Notes: generated by a model not told the origin, from the letters alone. Counted from the first letter of the stretch, positions 9,801 through 19,092 are shown. The stretch is 64,000 bases of DNA from an uncultured Bacilli bacterium (GCA_934168275.1 CAKPNA010000001.1:385607-449606); one strand, 5' to 3'. Numbers and translations are program-made.

Positions 9801-11380
9801 TCCAAATAGAAAGATATCTTTGACATATCATCATAGTTATTAGCATAAAACCTTATATCCTTAGAATTACTCCATAAATGAGGTAAATTAATTAAATCTC
9901 CCCAAATATCACTATTATCATCATTAACCATTAAAACAAGTTTAACTTCATCATAAGAATGATTAGCCACTAGCTGTAATATAATACTCTTTAACATTGA
10001 ATCTTTATTATCTTTATTACCAATAATAACAAGTTTATTTCTCTCAGTTAAACTAATAGTTACTGGCACTCTCTCAATATCTTTAGCAGTATCTACAACT
10101 TTACTAACTTCATTCTTAAGATCATCATCTTGCATGCTAAACTCTTCTAATTGATATTGTAATTTTAATTTTAAAGGAACCGTACCAATACCCAATCTAA
10201 CATTTAAAAAGTCATCATCCTTAATTTGTCTTTCCCACAAATTTCTTCTTTTATTTAAAACAACCATTTGTAAATTATTTAAATCAGGATAATTTTCAAG
10301 TAATGTTTGTTGTTGGCTTATTCTAAAATTCTCTATCTTTTGTTTCTTGCTATCGAGATATTCAAGATATCTTTTAACTCTTTCCTCTTCTTGTTGTTGT
10401 TGCTTTTTATTGTTATACTTTCTCATTAAAGTCGGCCACAACAAAGTCGAAACAAGCATCGTAATAGCAATTACTGCTGTCGGTAAAATACTAAGCATTG
10501 ATGATTTATTTTGTAGTACATTAATAATAGATACTGAAGCACTAATTACTGATGACATTGCCATCGTAAGCATTGGCCCAACAGTAAATAAAATTGGTGT
10601 CTCATCCGGCTGAACTTTACCCGGAGGATTATCTATTCTAAGTTCTTCTTCATTAATTGACGTTAAGAATCTAGGCGTTCTTGAAAAATAATCATCAGCG
10701 CCATATAATACTGCATTATCATCATCAACAGTTTCTTCAAATGGTGCCTCATAAGGTGGAATACTTTTCTTAATTAATCTAAGACTATTAACCCTAACAC
10801 TATTTCCAATATCACCAACATAAATATACGAATTCATAGCAATAATTCTATATCCCATAATAAATGCAATATCACCATTAGTTAACTTCTTATTATTAAC
10901 TCTAATGTTATTTACATAAACACCATAATCTTTATCAAGAGCCCTAATCGTTAACTTCTTCCCATTCTTAGTAATTACCGCATGATTCTTACAAACATTA
11001 GCACTCCCTAAAACAATATCTGAAGTAGGCAAACTACCAATAGTATAGTCTCCATCACCATTAAATTGATAAGACTCAAAATTCTTAACAGTATCACTAC
11101 ATACTAAAATAAATTCATATATAGAATTATTCTTATTATTAATCTTAATAACGTATAATTTATTTAAAAAAAGAGGGGCAAATTTTACAACATTATTCTT
11201 TTCTATAATCTGGCACTTATCATTACTAACAAAGTTCCATGCTTTATTAACAATTTCAACAGATAATAAATCTTCTTCATTACCATATTCATCAAAATCT
11301 TTTATATAAAAAGCATCTTTAGAATCACCAGAAAAATAATATTTACGTAAATTATCCTTCTTTAATATTATAATTTGCAT
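6818..11380 (-). CDS. essC: EssC/YukB type VII secretion FtsK-SpoIIIE ATPase
   Basis: 1520 residues from the ATG at 11380 (GAGG at 9 nt; the upstream TTG overlaps that site). The N-terminus has two FHA-like modules, the second near residues 105-185 (GDYTIGSLPTSDIVLG...). Two transmembrane helices lie near 265-325, followed by a Q/E-rich coiled coil. The first FtsK domain has an intact Walker A GMTGSGKS near residue 722 and Walker B LFIICDEFAEL near 830. The second (GLDGKEIM near 1070) and third (ASQDASVM near 1345) have degenerate P-loops. EssC is the membrane motor that recognises and drives WXG100/LXG substrates. It is co-directional with hpf, 27 nt away, and with esaB. Confidence 0.95.
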   Translation of the reverse strand: MQIIILKKDNLRKYYFSGDSKDAFYIKDFDEYGNEEDLLSVEIVNKAWNFVSNDKCQIIEKNNVVKFAPLFLNKLYVIKINNKNNSIYEFILVCSDTVKNFESYQFNGDGDYTIGSLPTSDIVLGSANVCKNHAVITKNGKKLTIRALDKDYGVYVNNIRVNNKKLTNGDIAFIMGYRIIAMNSYIYVGDIGNSVRVNSLRLIKKSIPPYEAPFEETVDDDNAVLYGADDYFSRTPRFLTSINEEELRIDNPPGKVQPDETPILFTVGPMLTMAMSSVISASVSIINVLQNKSSMLSILPTAVIAITMLVSTLLWPTLMRKYNNKKQQQQEEERVKRYLEYLDSKKQKIENFRISQQQTLLENYPDLNNLQMVVLNKRRNLWERQIKDDDFLNVRLGIGTVPLKLKLQYQLEEFSMQDDDLKNEVSKVVDTAKDIERVPVTISLTERNKLVIIGNKDNKDSMLKSIILQLVANHSYDEVKLVLMVNDDNSDIWGDLINLPHLWSNSKDIRFYANNYDDMSKISFYLEQVFTSRKYNDDGDKSVPLNLTYKDVMPYYLIIVNNIKKNKSIEIINKVLKEEKNIGFGLIILSDGIGNLPNECNDFLMASGTDSAIIKNELDRNNQQTFAMDNTDNINLALVSEKLAGIPIKLPLSLDNQKFYISFLEMYKVGRVEQLNVLSRWKNNNPVNSLNVPIGIHEDGEIFNLDLHEKFYGPHGLIAGMTGSGKSEFIITFILSMCLNFSPLEVSFVLIDYKGGGLTGAFENKLTNTRLPHLAGTITNLDKAEIKRSLSSIHSELNRRQELFNQAKMRLNENTLDIYKYQKLYRDGLIDEPISHLFIICDEFAELKNQQPEFMDELISTARIGRSLGVHLILATQKPSGIVDDQIWSNSKFKVCLKVQEKSDSMDVIKRPDAAGLKSAGMFYLQVGYNDYFGLGQAAYAAAKYVPKDKLTKNVDHNVSFINDIGDVIKSIDVAKRDEAVSLGEELPNVLRVICAVAQETNVVARKLWLDRIDSKIYVGNLINKYNFIPTKWNITAIIGEYDDPANQRQGLLTLDFNNSPNTLIYGLDGKEIMVTSLIYSLITTHTTEEVQFYIMDFGTEILGMFKDAPQVGDIVYINELEKVNNLFNTIDTEIESRKKMFIDYNGDYNLYIQNSLNKVPRIIIILNSYEAFSDNYDEYVDRLTRLSREGERYGISLVITASGVNAVRSKVSQNFSKQLCLNFNDPSDYSYILGSTHGMIPSDILGRGLVKLQGEIYEYQTAYPYKWEEINAFIKDTCLKLKEVIKYKAKKIAVLPSHVRLEDVENDINSLTDVPIGIEKNSLSTSRFNFKRNPISIIASQDASVMDKFVSSLVIVLQKIKDTTVHLIDMDNMIQNTTDIINYNEDKILDKIKTASGSMEVFIFYGIDGYKNTLTTNEFNDFKSYLVGLKSKPNVRIIIIDSVSKIKTFEYESFYVNNVQAMYGIWVGSGITDQFTIKSSTYNKETRSQIGNDFGYNVVSGRATLVKLLDFYSNDQDIR

Positions 11381-11407
11381 ATTTACCAACCTCTTTTTTA
11401 TTCAACA

Positions 11408-11938
11408 CTATTTAGTTTCTATTAAACCGTAATTACCATCTTTTCTCTTATATAATACGTTAACATTTCCTGTATCAACATCTTTAAAGACAAAGAAACT
11501 ATGTCCTAAAAGTTCCATCTCTAAGATAGCTTCTTCTGAATCCATTGGTTTCATTTCTATCTCTTTATATTTAACTATTACATCATTATTTTCTTCATCA
11601 TCATCTAATTCATAATCAAAATTAAAGTCTTTATATTTATTATCAATATTTTGTTTCTTTAACTTTGTCTTATTCTTTCTTATTTGACCTTCTAGTTTAT
11701 CTACTACTAAATCAATAGCAGCATATAAATCATTATGTTCTTCTTCACTTCTAAGAATATATTTATCAGTAGGAACAGTAACCTCAATTATTTGTCTATT
11801 CCCTTTAACTTTAAGCAAAACGTTAGCATTTATATCGCTATCCTTAAAGTATTTATCAAGTCTTCCTAACTTGTCCTCTACATAATCTCTAATTGCGTCA
11901 GTTATTTCTAACTTATCTCCTCTAATATTTAGTTTCAT
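11408..11938 (-). CDS. hpf: Long-form ribosome hibernation promoting factor
   Basis: 176 residues. The N-terminal domain (MKLNIRGDKLEITDAIRDYV) is the S30AE/YfiA fold that binds the 30S subunit. The C-terminal domain (VKYKEIEMKPMDSEEAILEM to the end) is the dimerisation domain that makes 100S ribosomes, so this is the long form. The ATG at 11938 follows GAAAGG; the longer frame to 11998 adds an unlikely N-terminus. It is the first gene before essC-esaB, so the type VII ATPase may follow stationary-phase control. Confidence 0.93.
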   Translation of the reverse strand: MKLNIRGDKLEITDAIRDYVEDKLGRLDKYFKDSDINANVLLKVKGNRQIIEVTVPTDKYILRSEEEHNDLYAAIDLVVDKLEGQIRKNKTKLKKQNIDNKYKDFNFDYELDDDEENNDVIVKYKEIEMKPMDSEEAILEMELLGHSFFVFKDVDTGNVNVLYKRKDGNYGLIETK

Positions 11939-12162
11939 ATATATCATCCTTTCTATAATAAATATATCTTTATCGATATAATTATTTTCTATATACAATC
12001 CTACATCATAAGTATATCATTAAATTATTATTTTGTAAAACATAATGTTAAAAAAATACAAATTAGTCATATAACCTGTATTTCTTAACATTACAACATT
12101 TACTTTACTAGCAATTCTATCAATTACAACTTAAAACAAAGATTGCTGTTTACTTTAATTTT

Positions 12163-13050
12163 TTACCTTTTCAAATTTTTAACATGTTCTAATTTAATAC
12201 TTTCATTGGTAAATTTATTAACATAATCAAACATAGCATTTGCATCATCAATTATATCATAACCTTGCACACCCATCTCGTCAGGGCGACAAATTACAAT
12301 ATCATTTTCTGCAAGAGAAATTACTTCTCTAATCGTATGATCTTCACAAGTTATACCATAACAACCTATCCAATCCCTAGCTATATCCGGGGTCTGTTCC
12401 ATTAACCTAAATATTAATCTTCTTAAAAATGAAGGATGCGCCAACGGAAAAAATGATTTTTGGATATTTAACCTTTCACCACTTCTTTTTAAATTTAATT
12501 TGACATAATGTACTTGATCGTTTTTGCTAGCCATAGTAAAAAAATTAAAATTCACACTAAATCCCATATTTTCTAATATTTCTACAATACATAATGTAAT
12601 TGCACCACGATTAAAAATCATATTTGATGACACATTTGCCATGTTAGCTGCATTAAAATAAACATCTATATGTTTTCGCTTTGGATATTGTCTATTTAGC
12701 ATAGAAAGTGGGTTACCTTCTAAATATGCTTTAACATCTGGAGCATAACCAACATAGAAATTATATTGTCGGCTTTGCTTTCTAGACAATTTTATATATT
12801 TTTCCAATGTCATCTTCAATTCAACAAGCTTTTCAAAATTCTCGTGATAACCATATCTACATAATTCCTTTGCTTCTTCTAAAGAATGTGTTTTGCAAAA
12901 ATCATAATTTTCTGTTTCACTTGCTAACCTTCTATATCCCCATATTTCACTATTTATTGGAGCACTATCTATATAATCAAGAAACTCTATTATGGAATCA
13001 AAATCATATTCCATAATATCATAATCGCCTTTTTTATAATGCTTATACAT
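12163..13050 (-). CDS. DUF7192-like protein paired with an AAA+ ATPase
   Basis: 295 residues, cytoplasmic. A SLEEAKELCRYGY segment near residues 56-68 is followed by VGYAPDVKAYLEGNPLSML near 103-121, a helix ending in ILENMGFSVNF, and an AHPSFLRRLIFRLME segment near 208-222. This order recalls DUF7192 proteins known from phages and prophages, by memory of the family rather than a search. Function is unknown. It starts 1 nt after the AAA+ gene stops, so the two are translationally coupled. A second start at 13014 is possible; neither has a strong ribosome binding site. Confidence 0.6.
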   Translation of the reverse strand: MYKHYKKGDYDIMEYDFDSIIEFLDYIDSAPINSEIWGYRRLASETENYDFCKTHSLEEAKELCRYGYHENFEKLVELKMTLEKYIKLSRKQSRQYNFYVGYAPDVKAYLEGNPLSMLNRQYPKRKHIDVYFNAANMANVSSNMIFNRGAITLCIVEILENMGFSVNFNFFTMASKNDQVHYVKLNLKRSGERLNIQKSFFPLAHPSFLRRLIFRLMEQTPDIARDWIGCYGITCEDHTIREVISLAENDIVICRPDEMGVQGYDIIDDANAMFDYVNKFTNESIKLEHVKNLKR

Positions 13051-13051
13051 A

Positions 13052-14797
13052 TTATCTACTCAATTTTAAACGTTTAATACCATCATAAAACTTATTATCA
13101 GAACTTACATTTTGCATATTACCAATTATGGTATTTACATCATCTTGACCTAAGCTCTTTACAACATTAGATGTTAATATATCTTCAACAGGTATTCCGT
13201 TTATTTCTTTCCTATATACTTTGCCAATACCACGAGTAGAAACTATATGAGGTATTCTTGATTGATAAACTGCATTTCTAAATGACCACATAAATTGTAA
13301 AACTTCATCATTTGGATATAATGCTTTTTCTAATTTTGTATCATAATCAAAGAATATATTATCAAACCTATCAAGTGTTGCTCCATCTAGTGCATTTCTT
13401 CCTACATATTGTAAGTCTGCACCTTTTCCCCATGTATTTGCTGCTGCAATTATTCTAAAATCAGGATGCCTATCAATTGTTTCGTGTGGAAAAGCCATAT
13501 ATCCATTAGCGAGTGCTGAATTTATAACAATAAGCGCTGAGGGATCAGAATTATCTATTTCATCTAAGAAGAATATTCCACCATTTTTAAATGCCTTATA
13601 AAATTCTGTATCTCTATAATTACCACCTGCGTCTATAAAGCCAGTTAATTTAAACTCATTTGAAGCATTATTGGTATAATACATATGTTGCCCTAAAGCA
13701 TCGGCTACTTGTGATATAGCAACATTTTTACCACTTCCCGCAGGGCCAATTAACATAATTGGTTCATCTAATTGTACCTGTGATAAAATCTGTTCAAACT
13801 TTTCATGATAGAAACCGCTTTTAGTTTGCCCTAATACAGTATCTTTTAATTTAATAATATGAACTACTGGTATATCTACTTTACTAGCATATTCAGCAAG
13901 TTTTTTATCAAAAAATTCATTTAATTTATCAGTTATTTCATGCTCTAAGTTAAACTCTTGAATCGCATTCTTAATTATTTGCAATATTTGCTTCCTTGTT
14001 TCAACATCTAACTCATTCAGAATAAAATTACTTACTTTCTGTTGCGGATCTCCAGAAGATAGATATTCTTCGATATTTTTTTCTATCTTAGCTCTTATAG
14101 CTTCATCAGCAATTTGAATTAACAAAGCATTCAATCCTTCAATTATCGAATCAGCATTTTGTTTTGATTTATTAATTAATTCCGGCTCCTTGTCTTGCTC
14201 TACTTTAACACCATCAAGTGTAAAAAGTTCGCCATTTTTCATATATGTATTTTTATTCATTTCATGAACTTCATCACAAAATTGTTGTAAAATATTTTCA
14301 TCATTTGAAAACATTATCTCTCTATCTCTTTTTGTAAATCCATAATATAAATGAGTATATTTACTATTAGGTTCTGTTACACCAGCAATAATATCTTTAC
14401 TATTACTGTCATATATAACTGAACAAAAGTGCATATATTGGCTCAATTCTTTAAACATATTTTCTCTGCTGTCAACATATAAATAGCTGGTAATTCTTTG
14501 ATACCTGTCAGGATCTTTAATACCATATTTGGGAAAGTTTCTACACGCTCTTTCTGCTTCATCTTGATTATATCCATTTACAGACATAATTCCAATTCTT
14601 GAATGATAATGTGGATCTCTATCTACTGTATAACTATTATAAACTATTTTAGCAAAAATTAGATTATTATCAGTTGTTCGTTTTACCGTATAATCAGTTG
14701 GATGAATTCTATATAATGCGCTATAAATATCATTCTTTTCATATTCTTGTCCTTTATAAGCAATAAATATTTGTCCACTTTTTTCTGTATTTTCCAT
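13052..14797 (-). CDS. MoxR/AAA_5-type AAA+ ATPase with long N-terminal region
   Basis: 581 residues from the ATG behind AGGAGG at 14797. Residues 1-200 hold an unrecognised domain, 210-300 look helical and coiled-coil-like, and the AAA+ core follows. Walker A is GPAGSGKN near residue 350, Walker B FFLDEIDN near 410, and sensor 1 RIIAAANTWG near 440. This arrangement is typical of MoxR/dynein-related ATPases that remodel a partner protein. The partner is probably the coupled DUF7192-like protein, not a VWA protein. It has its own promoter and an inverted repeat in the leader. A phage-derived origin is possible. Confidence 0.8.
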   Translation of the reverse strand: MENTEKSGQIFIAYKGQEYEKNDIYSALYRIHPTDYTVKRTTDNNLIFAKIVYNSYTVDRDPHYHSRIGIMSVNGYNQDEAERACRNFPKYGIKDPDRYQRITSYLYVDSRENMFKELSQYMHFCSVIYDSNSKDIIAGVTEPNSKYTHLYYGFTKRDREIMFSNDENILQQFCDEVHEMNKNTYMKNGELFTLDGVKVEQDKEPELINKSKQNADSIIEGLNALLIQIADEAIRAKIEKNIEEYLSSGDPQQKVSNFILNELDVETRKQILQIIKNAIQEFNLEHEITDKLNEFFDKKLAEYASKVDIPVVHIIKLKDTVLGQTKSGFYHEKFEQILSQVQLDEPIMLIGPAGSGKNVAISQVADALGQHMYYTNNASNEFKLTGFIDAGGNYRDTEFYKAFKNGGIFFLDEIDNSDPSALIVINSALANGYMAFPHETIDRHPDFRIIAAANTWGKGADLQYVGRNALDGATLDRFDNIFFDYDTKLEKALYPNDEVLQFMWSFRNAVYQSRIPHIVSTRGIGKVYRKEINGIPVEDILTSNVVKSLGQDDVNTIIGNMQNVSSDNKFYDGIKRLKLSR

Positions 14798-14813
14798 ATT
14801 TCCTCCTAACAAT

Positions 14814-14834
14814 CTCAAAATGTAATATTTTGAG
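14814..14834 (-). promoter_or_regulatory. Perfect inverted repeat in the leader of the AAA+ module
   Basis: CTCAAAAT-ATTAC-ATTTTGAG is a perfect 8-bp inverted repeat with a 5-nt spacer. It lies between the promoter and the AGGAGG site of the AAA+ gene. It could be an operator or an RNA hairpin that limits translation. Confidence 0.5.
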
Positions 14835-14852
14835 ACTTTTTAATTGCAATAT

Positions 14853-14880
14853 ATAATATCATATTTGGAAGATTTGTCAA
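14853..14880 (-). promoter_or_regulatory. Sigma-A-type promoter of the AAA+/DUF7192 module
   Basis: TTGACA at 14880-14875 and TATTAT at 14858-14853, spacer 16 nt, on the minus strand. The predicted transcript starts about 50 nt before the AAA+ start codon. Confidence 0.65.
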
Positions 14881-14914
14881 TACTACGCATTATTAGGATA
14901 GTGTTTCCAATGTT

Positions 14915-14950
14915 AAAAAAAGATTAAATATCATTTCTAATATCTAATCT
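14915..14950 (-). terminator. Terminator overlapping the end of fhs
   Basis: The minus strand reads AGATTA-g-ATAT, an 8-nt loop, ATAT-t-TAATCT, then seven T. It overlaps the fhs stop codon. Confidence 0.75.
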
Positions 14951-16572
14951 AATCCTACTATCTTATCATTAACATAATCTATCTTTTCATAATTAGGTAC
15001 TTTAGGTAAACCTGGCATTGTCATAATATTACCAAGTAAAATAGTAATAAAACCCGCTCCTGAATATAATCTAGCATCTATTACATTAACACTAAAATCT
15101 TTAGGATAACCTAACTTACTAGCATCATCACTAAGTGAATACTGTGTTTTAGCAATACATATTGGCAAATTACCTTTACCTAAAGAAATATATTTATCTA
15201 TTTTCTCACGAGCTTCATTATTATAATTAACTATATTAGCATGATATATATTCTTACATACCTTATCTATCTTAGTATATATATCATCATTCATCTCATA
15301 TGTATAACTAATCTTACTATCTTTATTAACTAGTTCTAATACCTTATTAGCAAGTTTAATTGCACCTTCTCCACCATCTATATAAGCAGTACTAACTTCC
15401 ATAGGGACATCTCTACTATTACAATACTCTCTAACTATATTAATTTCTTCTTCACTATCTGTACTATATTTATTTAAACATACAATAAATGGAATATTAA
15501 ACTTAGATAAATTATCAATATGAGCTTCCAAATTACTTAATCCTTTCTTTAAAGACTCAATATCTTTATTCATAATATTATCTTTACTAACTCCACCATT
15601 ATATTTTAAAGCCTTTATTGTCGCTACTAAAACAATAGTATTAGGACTACATCCTAAACATCTAGAAGTAATATTTAAAAACTTTTCCGCTCCTAAATCA
15701 GCACCAAATCCTGCTTCTGTAATTACATAATCAGCTAGTTTTAAACCTAAATCAGATGCTATAACACTATTACAACCAAGTGATATATTAGCAAAAGGTC
15801 CACCATGTATTAATACCGGATTATGTTCTAAAGTTTGTACTAAATTAGGTTTTAAAGCATCCTTTAATAATACTATTAATGACCCAGTAATACTTAAACT
15901 TTTAGCATACACTGCTTTATCTTCATAATCATAACCAATTAATATATTATCTAACTTATTTCTTAAATCATCTATATCTTTAGATAAACATAATATACTC
16001 ATCATTTCACTAGCTGCTGTTATATTAAAAGACTCTTTTCTATTACTTAAACTAACACTTCTAAGTATTCTATCATTAAGATCTAAACATCTATTAAACA
16101 TAATCTTATCAGGATTAATATTTAAACTATTGCCATGATAAATATGATTATCTATTGCTGAACATAATAAATTATTAGCACATGTAATCGCATGAAAATC
16201 CCCTGTAAAATGTAAATTAATATCTTCCATAGGTACTACTTGACTATATCCACCACCAGTAGCACCTCCTTTTATACCAAATACCGGTCCTAATGAAGGC
16301 TCTCTAAGAACAATTAAAGAATTCTTATCTAACTTTCTTAAAGCATCCCCTAATCCAATACTTACTGTTGTCTTTCCTTCTCCATAAGGTGTTGGATTAA
16401 TAGCAGTCACTAATATTAACTTACCATGTCTCTCACCATTATATTTTGTATAATCAACTTTAGCTTTATAATTACCATATAATTCTATATTATCTAAATC
16501 TATTAACCCTTTCTTAGCAATATCCTTAATATTATCTTTTACTACACTATTAGCTATCTCTATATCTGTCAT
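14944..16572 (-). CDS. fhs: Formate-tetrahydrofolate ligase
   Basis: 542 residues, the usual family length. It joins formate to tetrahydrofolate using ATP to make 10-formyl-THF for purine synthesis and one-carbon metabolism. The P-loop-like PYGEGKTTVSIGLGDALRK lies near residues 62-80, and the FGIKGGATGGGYSQVVPMED region lies near 112-131. GGTGGTGAT precedes the ATG. It is monocistronic, with its own terminator. Confidence 0.97.
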   Translation of the reverse strand: MTDIEIANSVVKDNIKDIAKKGLIDLDNIELYGNYKAKVDYTKYNGERHGKLILVTAINPTPYGEGKTTVSIGLGDALRKLDKNSLIVLREPSLGPVFGIKGGATGGGYSQVVPMEDINLHFTGDFHAITCANNLLCSAIDNHIYHGNSLNINPDKIMFNRCLDLNDRILRSVSLSNRKESFNITAASEMMSILCLSKDIDDLRNKLDNILIGYDYEDKAVYAKSLSITGSLIVLLKDALKPNLVQTLEHNPVLIHGGPFANISLGCNSVIASDLGLKLADYVITEAGFGADLGAEKFLNITSRCLGCSPNTIVLVATIKALKYNGGVSKDNIMNKDIESLKKGLSNLEAHIDNLSKFNIPFIVCLNKYSTDSEEEINIVREYCNSRDVPMEVSTAYIDGGEGAIKLANKVLELVNKDSKISYTYEMNDDIYTKIDKVCKNIYHANIVNYNNEAREKIDKYISLGKGNLPICIAKTQYSLSDDASKLGYPKDFSVNVIDARLYSGAGFITILLGNIMTMPGLPKVPNYEKIDYVNDKIVGLD

Positions 16573-16765
16573 ATTATCACCACCAATAATATTATATAAT
16601 AAAAAGTGAAAAAAAGCAGATAAATATTGTTAAATTATAATAATTAGTGTTATTTATAATTTTTTTCAAATAATGCGACAACACCGTAGTCATAATTATA
16701 AATTACTATTAGCGGCACTTTACACATAACATTTATTAAAAGAAAAATAATTAGATTTAACACTT

Positions 16766-16795
16766 AAAGAGTATTATTTTACGAATACTCTTTTT
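16766..16795 (+). terminator. Hairpin with T run, intergenic
   Basis: AAGAGTATT at 16767-16775 pairs with AATACTCTT at 16784-16792 around an 8-nt loop. The T run follows only on the plus strand. No plus-strand gene ends here, so it may guard against antisense transcription into fhs-ackA. Confidence 0.4.
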
Positions 16796-16811
16796 ACTTT
16801 ACCTTCTACAC

Positions 16812-16841
16812 AAAAAAATGCAGATACACATCCACATTTTC
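16812..16841 (-). terminator. Terminator of the ackA-nrnA unit
   Basis: On the minus strand AAATGTGGAT pairs with ATCTGCATTT (two G-U pairs) around a GTGT loop, followed by a seven-T run, immediately after the nrnA stop. Confidence 0.75.
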
Positions 16842-17813
16842 TTACTTATTATTCTTATATTCCATTACTAAATTATCTAAATCACTAATTAACTTATCAG
16901 CATCTTCCCAACTATTTAGTCTAACACCAGAAGCATATTTATGGCCACCACCACCATGTTTAATAGCAACTTCATTAATAAATGGTCCTCTTGATCTAAT
17001 ATTAGCTCTTATTATATTAGATTTAACATCTTCTGATAAAAATACCCAAACAATAATCTCATTAACATACTTTAGATTATTAATCATATTTCCTGCACTA
17101 GCAGCATCTACGCCAAACTCTTTCATTGTTTTATCGCTAATCTTAATATATCCAAGACCATTCGGACTAACTATCATATTTTCATATATATAACCTTGAA
17201 ATCTAACTTCACTAAGTGGTCTCATATAATAAGATTCATATAAACTAGTTAAATTAATATTAGTAGTCTTAACTAATTTACTAACTAATTCTAAAGTTTT
17301 ATATGTAGTACAATCGTGTAAAAATCTATCAGTATCAGATACTATTCCTAAATATAATTTACTAGCAACCTCACTAGATAACTCTAATTCTAAATTAAAT
17401 ATCATATCTAATACTATCTGACTAGCACTAGAAGCAGTAATATCAATAAGTTCAATATCAGCATAAACATCTACTACCGGATGATGATCTATCTTAATAA
17501 TATAATCAAACTTCTCAACATCATCTATTCCTTCAATTCTTTTAAGATCAGGAACATCTAATACGATAAGTAAAGATTTACTAAAATCAACACCATCTAT
17601 TTTATCAGTTGATCCCATAAATCTAAACTTACTAGCAATAGTTCCAACAGCATATACTTTCTTATCTGGATATAACTCATTAATAAGTTGTTTTAAGCCA
17701 AACTGACTTCCTAAAGCATCTGGATCAGCTCCAATATGTCTAGCTATAACAATACTATTATATTCTACTATTTTATTTAATATTTTACTATAAGTCTCTC
17801 TCATTATTAGCAC
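16842..17813 (-). CDS. nrnA: DHH/DHHA1 phosphoesterase, NrnA-like nano-RNase/pAp phosphatase
   Basis: About 323 residues. HIGADPDALGS near residues 26-36 and DHH at 109-111 form the metal-binding DHH site, and the C-terminal GGGHKYASG near 287-295 is the DHHA1 signature. NrnA degrades short RNA and pAp. The start overlaps the end of ackA by about 26 nt, so the two are coupled. ATG at 17804 is an equally good start. Terminator downstream at 16812-16841. Confidence 0.9.
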   Translation of the reverse strand: MLIMRETYSKILNKIVEYNSIVIARHIGADPDALGSQFGLKQLINELYPDKKVYAVGTIASKFRFMGSTDKIDGVDFSKSLLIVLDVPDLKRIEGIDDVEKFDYIIKIDHHPVVDVYADIELIDITASSASQIVLDMIFNLELELSSEVASKLYLGIVSDTDRFLHDCTTYKTLELVSKLVKTTNINLTSLYESYYMRPLSEVRFQGYIYENMIVSPNGLGYIKISDKTMKEFGVDAASAGNMINNLKYVNEIIVWVFLSEDVKSNIIRANIRSRGPFINEVAIKHGGGGHKYASGVRLNSWEDADKLISDLDNLVMEYKNNK

Positions 17814-18984
17814 TTAAACGATAAGTATCTCTAGCAATCATTAACTCTTCATTAGTAGGTATAATATAACAAGGTATTGTTGAATCAGGAGCAGTAATAA
17901 GTTGTTCTACACCTCTAACATTATTAGCTTCTTCATCAATTTTAACACCAAGTACAGATAATCCATCTATAACCTCACGTCTAGTATGAATAGAATTTTC
18001 TCCAACACCAGCTGTAAATACTATTGCGTCACAACCACCAAGTTCTACATAATACTTAGCTATATAATCAATAATTCTTCTAACATACATCTTTTGTGCT
18101 AAATCACATCTAGAGTCCCCTTTAATAATACCATCTTCAATATCTCTAGAATCACTACTAACACCACTAATACCTAATAATCCACTCTTTTTATTTAATA
18201 TAGTATCCATTTCTTCAGGAGTTAAATTTAACTTCTTCATCATATATGGAACAATAGTAGCATCTATATCACCACATCTAGAACCCATAATTAAACCAGC
18301 ATTAGGAGTAAGACCCATAGATGTATTAATACACTTACCATCTTTAACAGCTGATATACTTGCACCATTACCAATATGACAAGTAATTAACTTAGTATTA
18401 TATCTACCAAGTATCTCATTCATTCTTAAAGATACATACTTATGACTAGTACCATGAGCGCCATATTTTCTAATTTTATATTCATCACACCATTCATATG
18501 GTAAAGCATATAAATAATTCTCTTCAGCCATTGTTTGATGAAATGCTGTATCAAATACAACAGCCTCAACAGCATTAGGAGCAGCCTTCATCGCAGCCTT
18601 AATACCAACTATATGAGCAGGATTATGTAAAGGAGCTAAAGAACTAAGTTCATCAATCTTACTAAGTACATCATCATCAACAATTACTGATTCATCAAAA
18701 TAAGAACCCCCTTGAACAACTCTATGTCCAATACCCTTAATCTCATCTAAACTTTCTACAACACCATACTCTAGTAATTCATCCATAAGTATCTTAAAAG
18801 CTTTATCATGATTCTTAAGTTCTACTTCTTTTCTAATTTTTTCTCCATTAAATTTAATAGTATAAAAACTATCTTCTAAACCAATTTTTTCAAATACACC
18901 AGATATTAATACTTCTTCTTCAGGCATTTCAAAAGCTTGAAACTTTAAAGAAGAACTACCTGCATTAACTGATAATATCTTCAT
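17788..18984 (-). CDS. ackA: Acetate kinase
   Basis: 398 residues. It interconverts acetyl phosphate and acetate with ADP/ATP. MKILSVNAGSSSLKFQ is the N-terminal signature, HGTSHKYVS the second signature, and a C-terminal VFTAGVGENS segment is present. The ATG at 18984 sits 6 nt after GAGGTG; the upstream GTG is part of that site. It overlaps nrnA. No pta gene is in this window. Confidence 0.97.
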   Translation of the reverse strand: MKILSVNAGSSSLKFQAFEMPEEEVLISGVFEKIGLEDSFYTIKFNGEKIRKEVELKNHDKAFKILMDELLEYGVVESLDEIKGIGHRVVQGGSYFDESVIVDDDVLSKIDELSSLAPLHNPAHIVGIKAAMKAAPNAVEAVVFDTAFHQTMAEENYLYALPYEWCDEYKIRKYGAHGTSHKYVSLRMNEILGRYNTKLITCHIGNGASISAVKDGKCINTSMGLTPNAGLIMGSRCGDIDATIVPYMMKKLNLTPEEMDTILNKKSGLLGISGVSSDSRDIEDGIIKGDSRCDLAQKMYVRRIIDYIAKYYVELGGCDAIVFTAGVGENSIHTRREVIDGLSVLGVKIDEEANNVRGVEQLITAPDSTIPCYIIPTNEELMIARDTYRLSANNERDL

Positions 18985-19044
18985 ATATAACACCTCTTTC
19001 TTTAAATATTATAACTAATAACTAAACTAAATACAAGAAAAATA

Positions 19045-19092
19045 TTAACTAAATAATACTAAATTATATGTTATAAGATTAATAATTACCAT
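19045..19092 (-). CDS. Possible 15-codon leader peptide upstream of ackA
   Basis: A short frame (MVIINLITYNLVLFS) follows an AGAGGTGAAAAT site. That site is exactly complementary to ATTTTCACC at 19129-19137, so a 9-bp helix could hide it. It lies between the pyrophosphatase gene and ackA. It could be a regulatory leader or chance. Confidence 0.3.
   Translation of the reverse strand: MVIINLITYNLVLFS

Noticed and set aside
10347..10613. Plus-strand ORF opposite essC membrane region
   Set aside because: Shadow frame of the hydrophobic segment of EssC.
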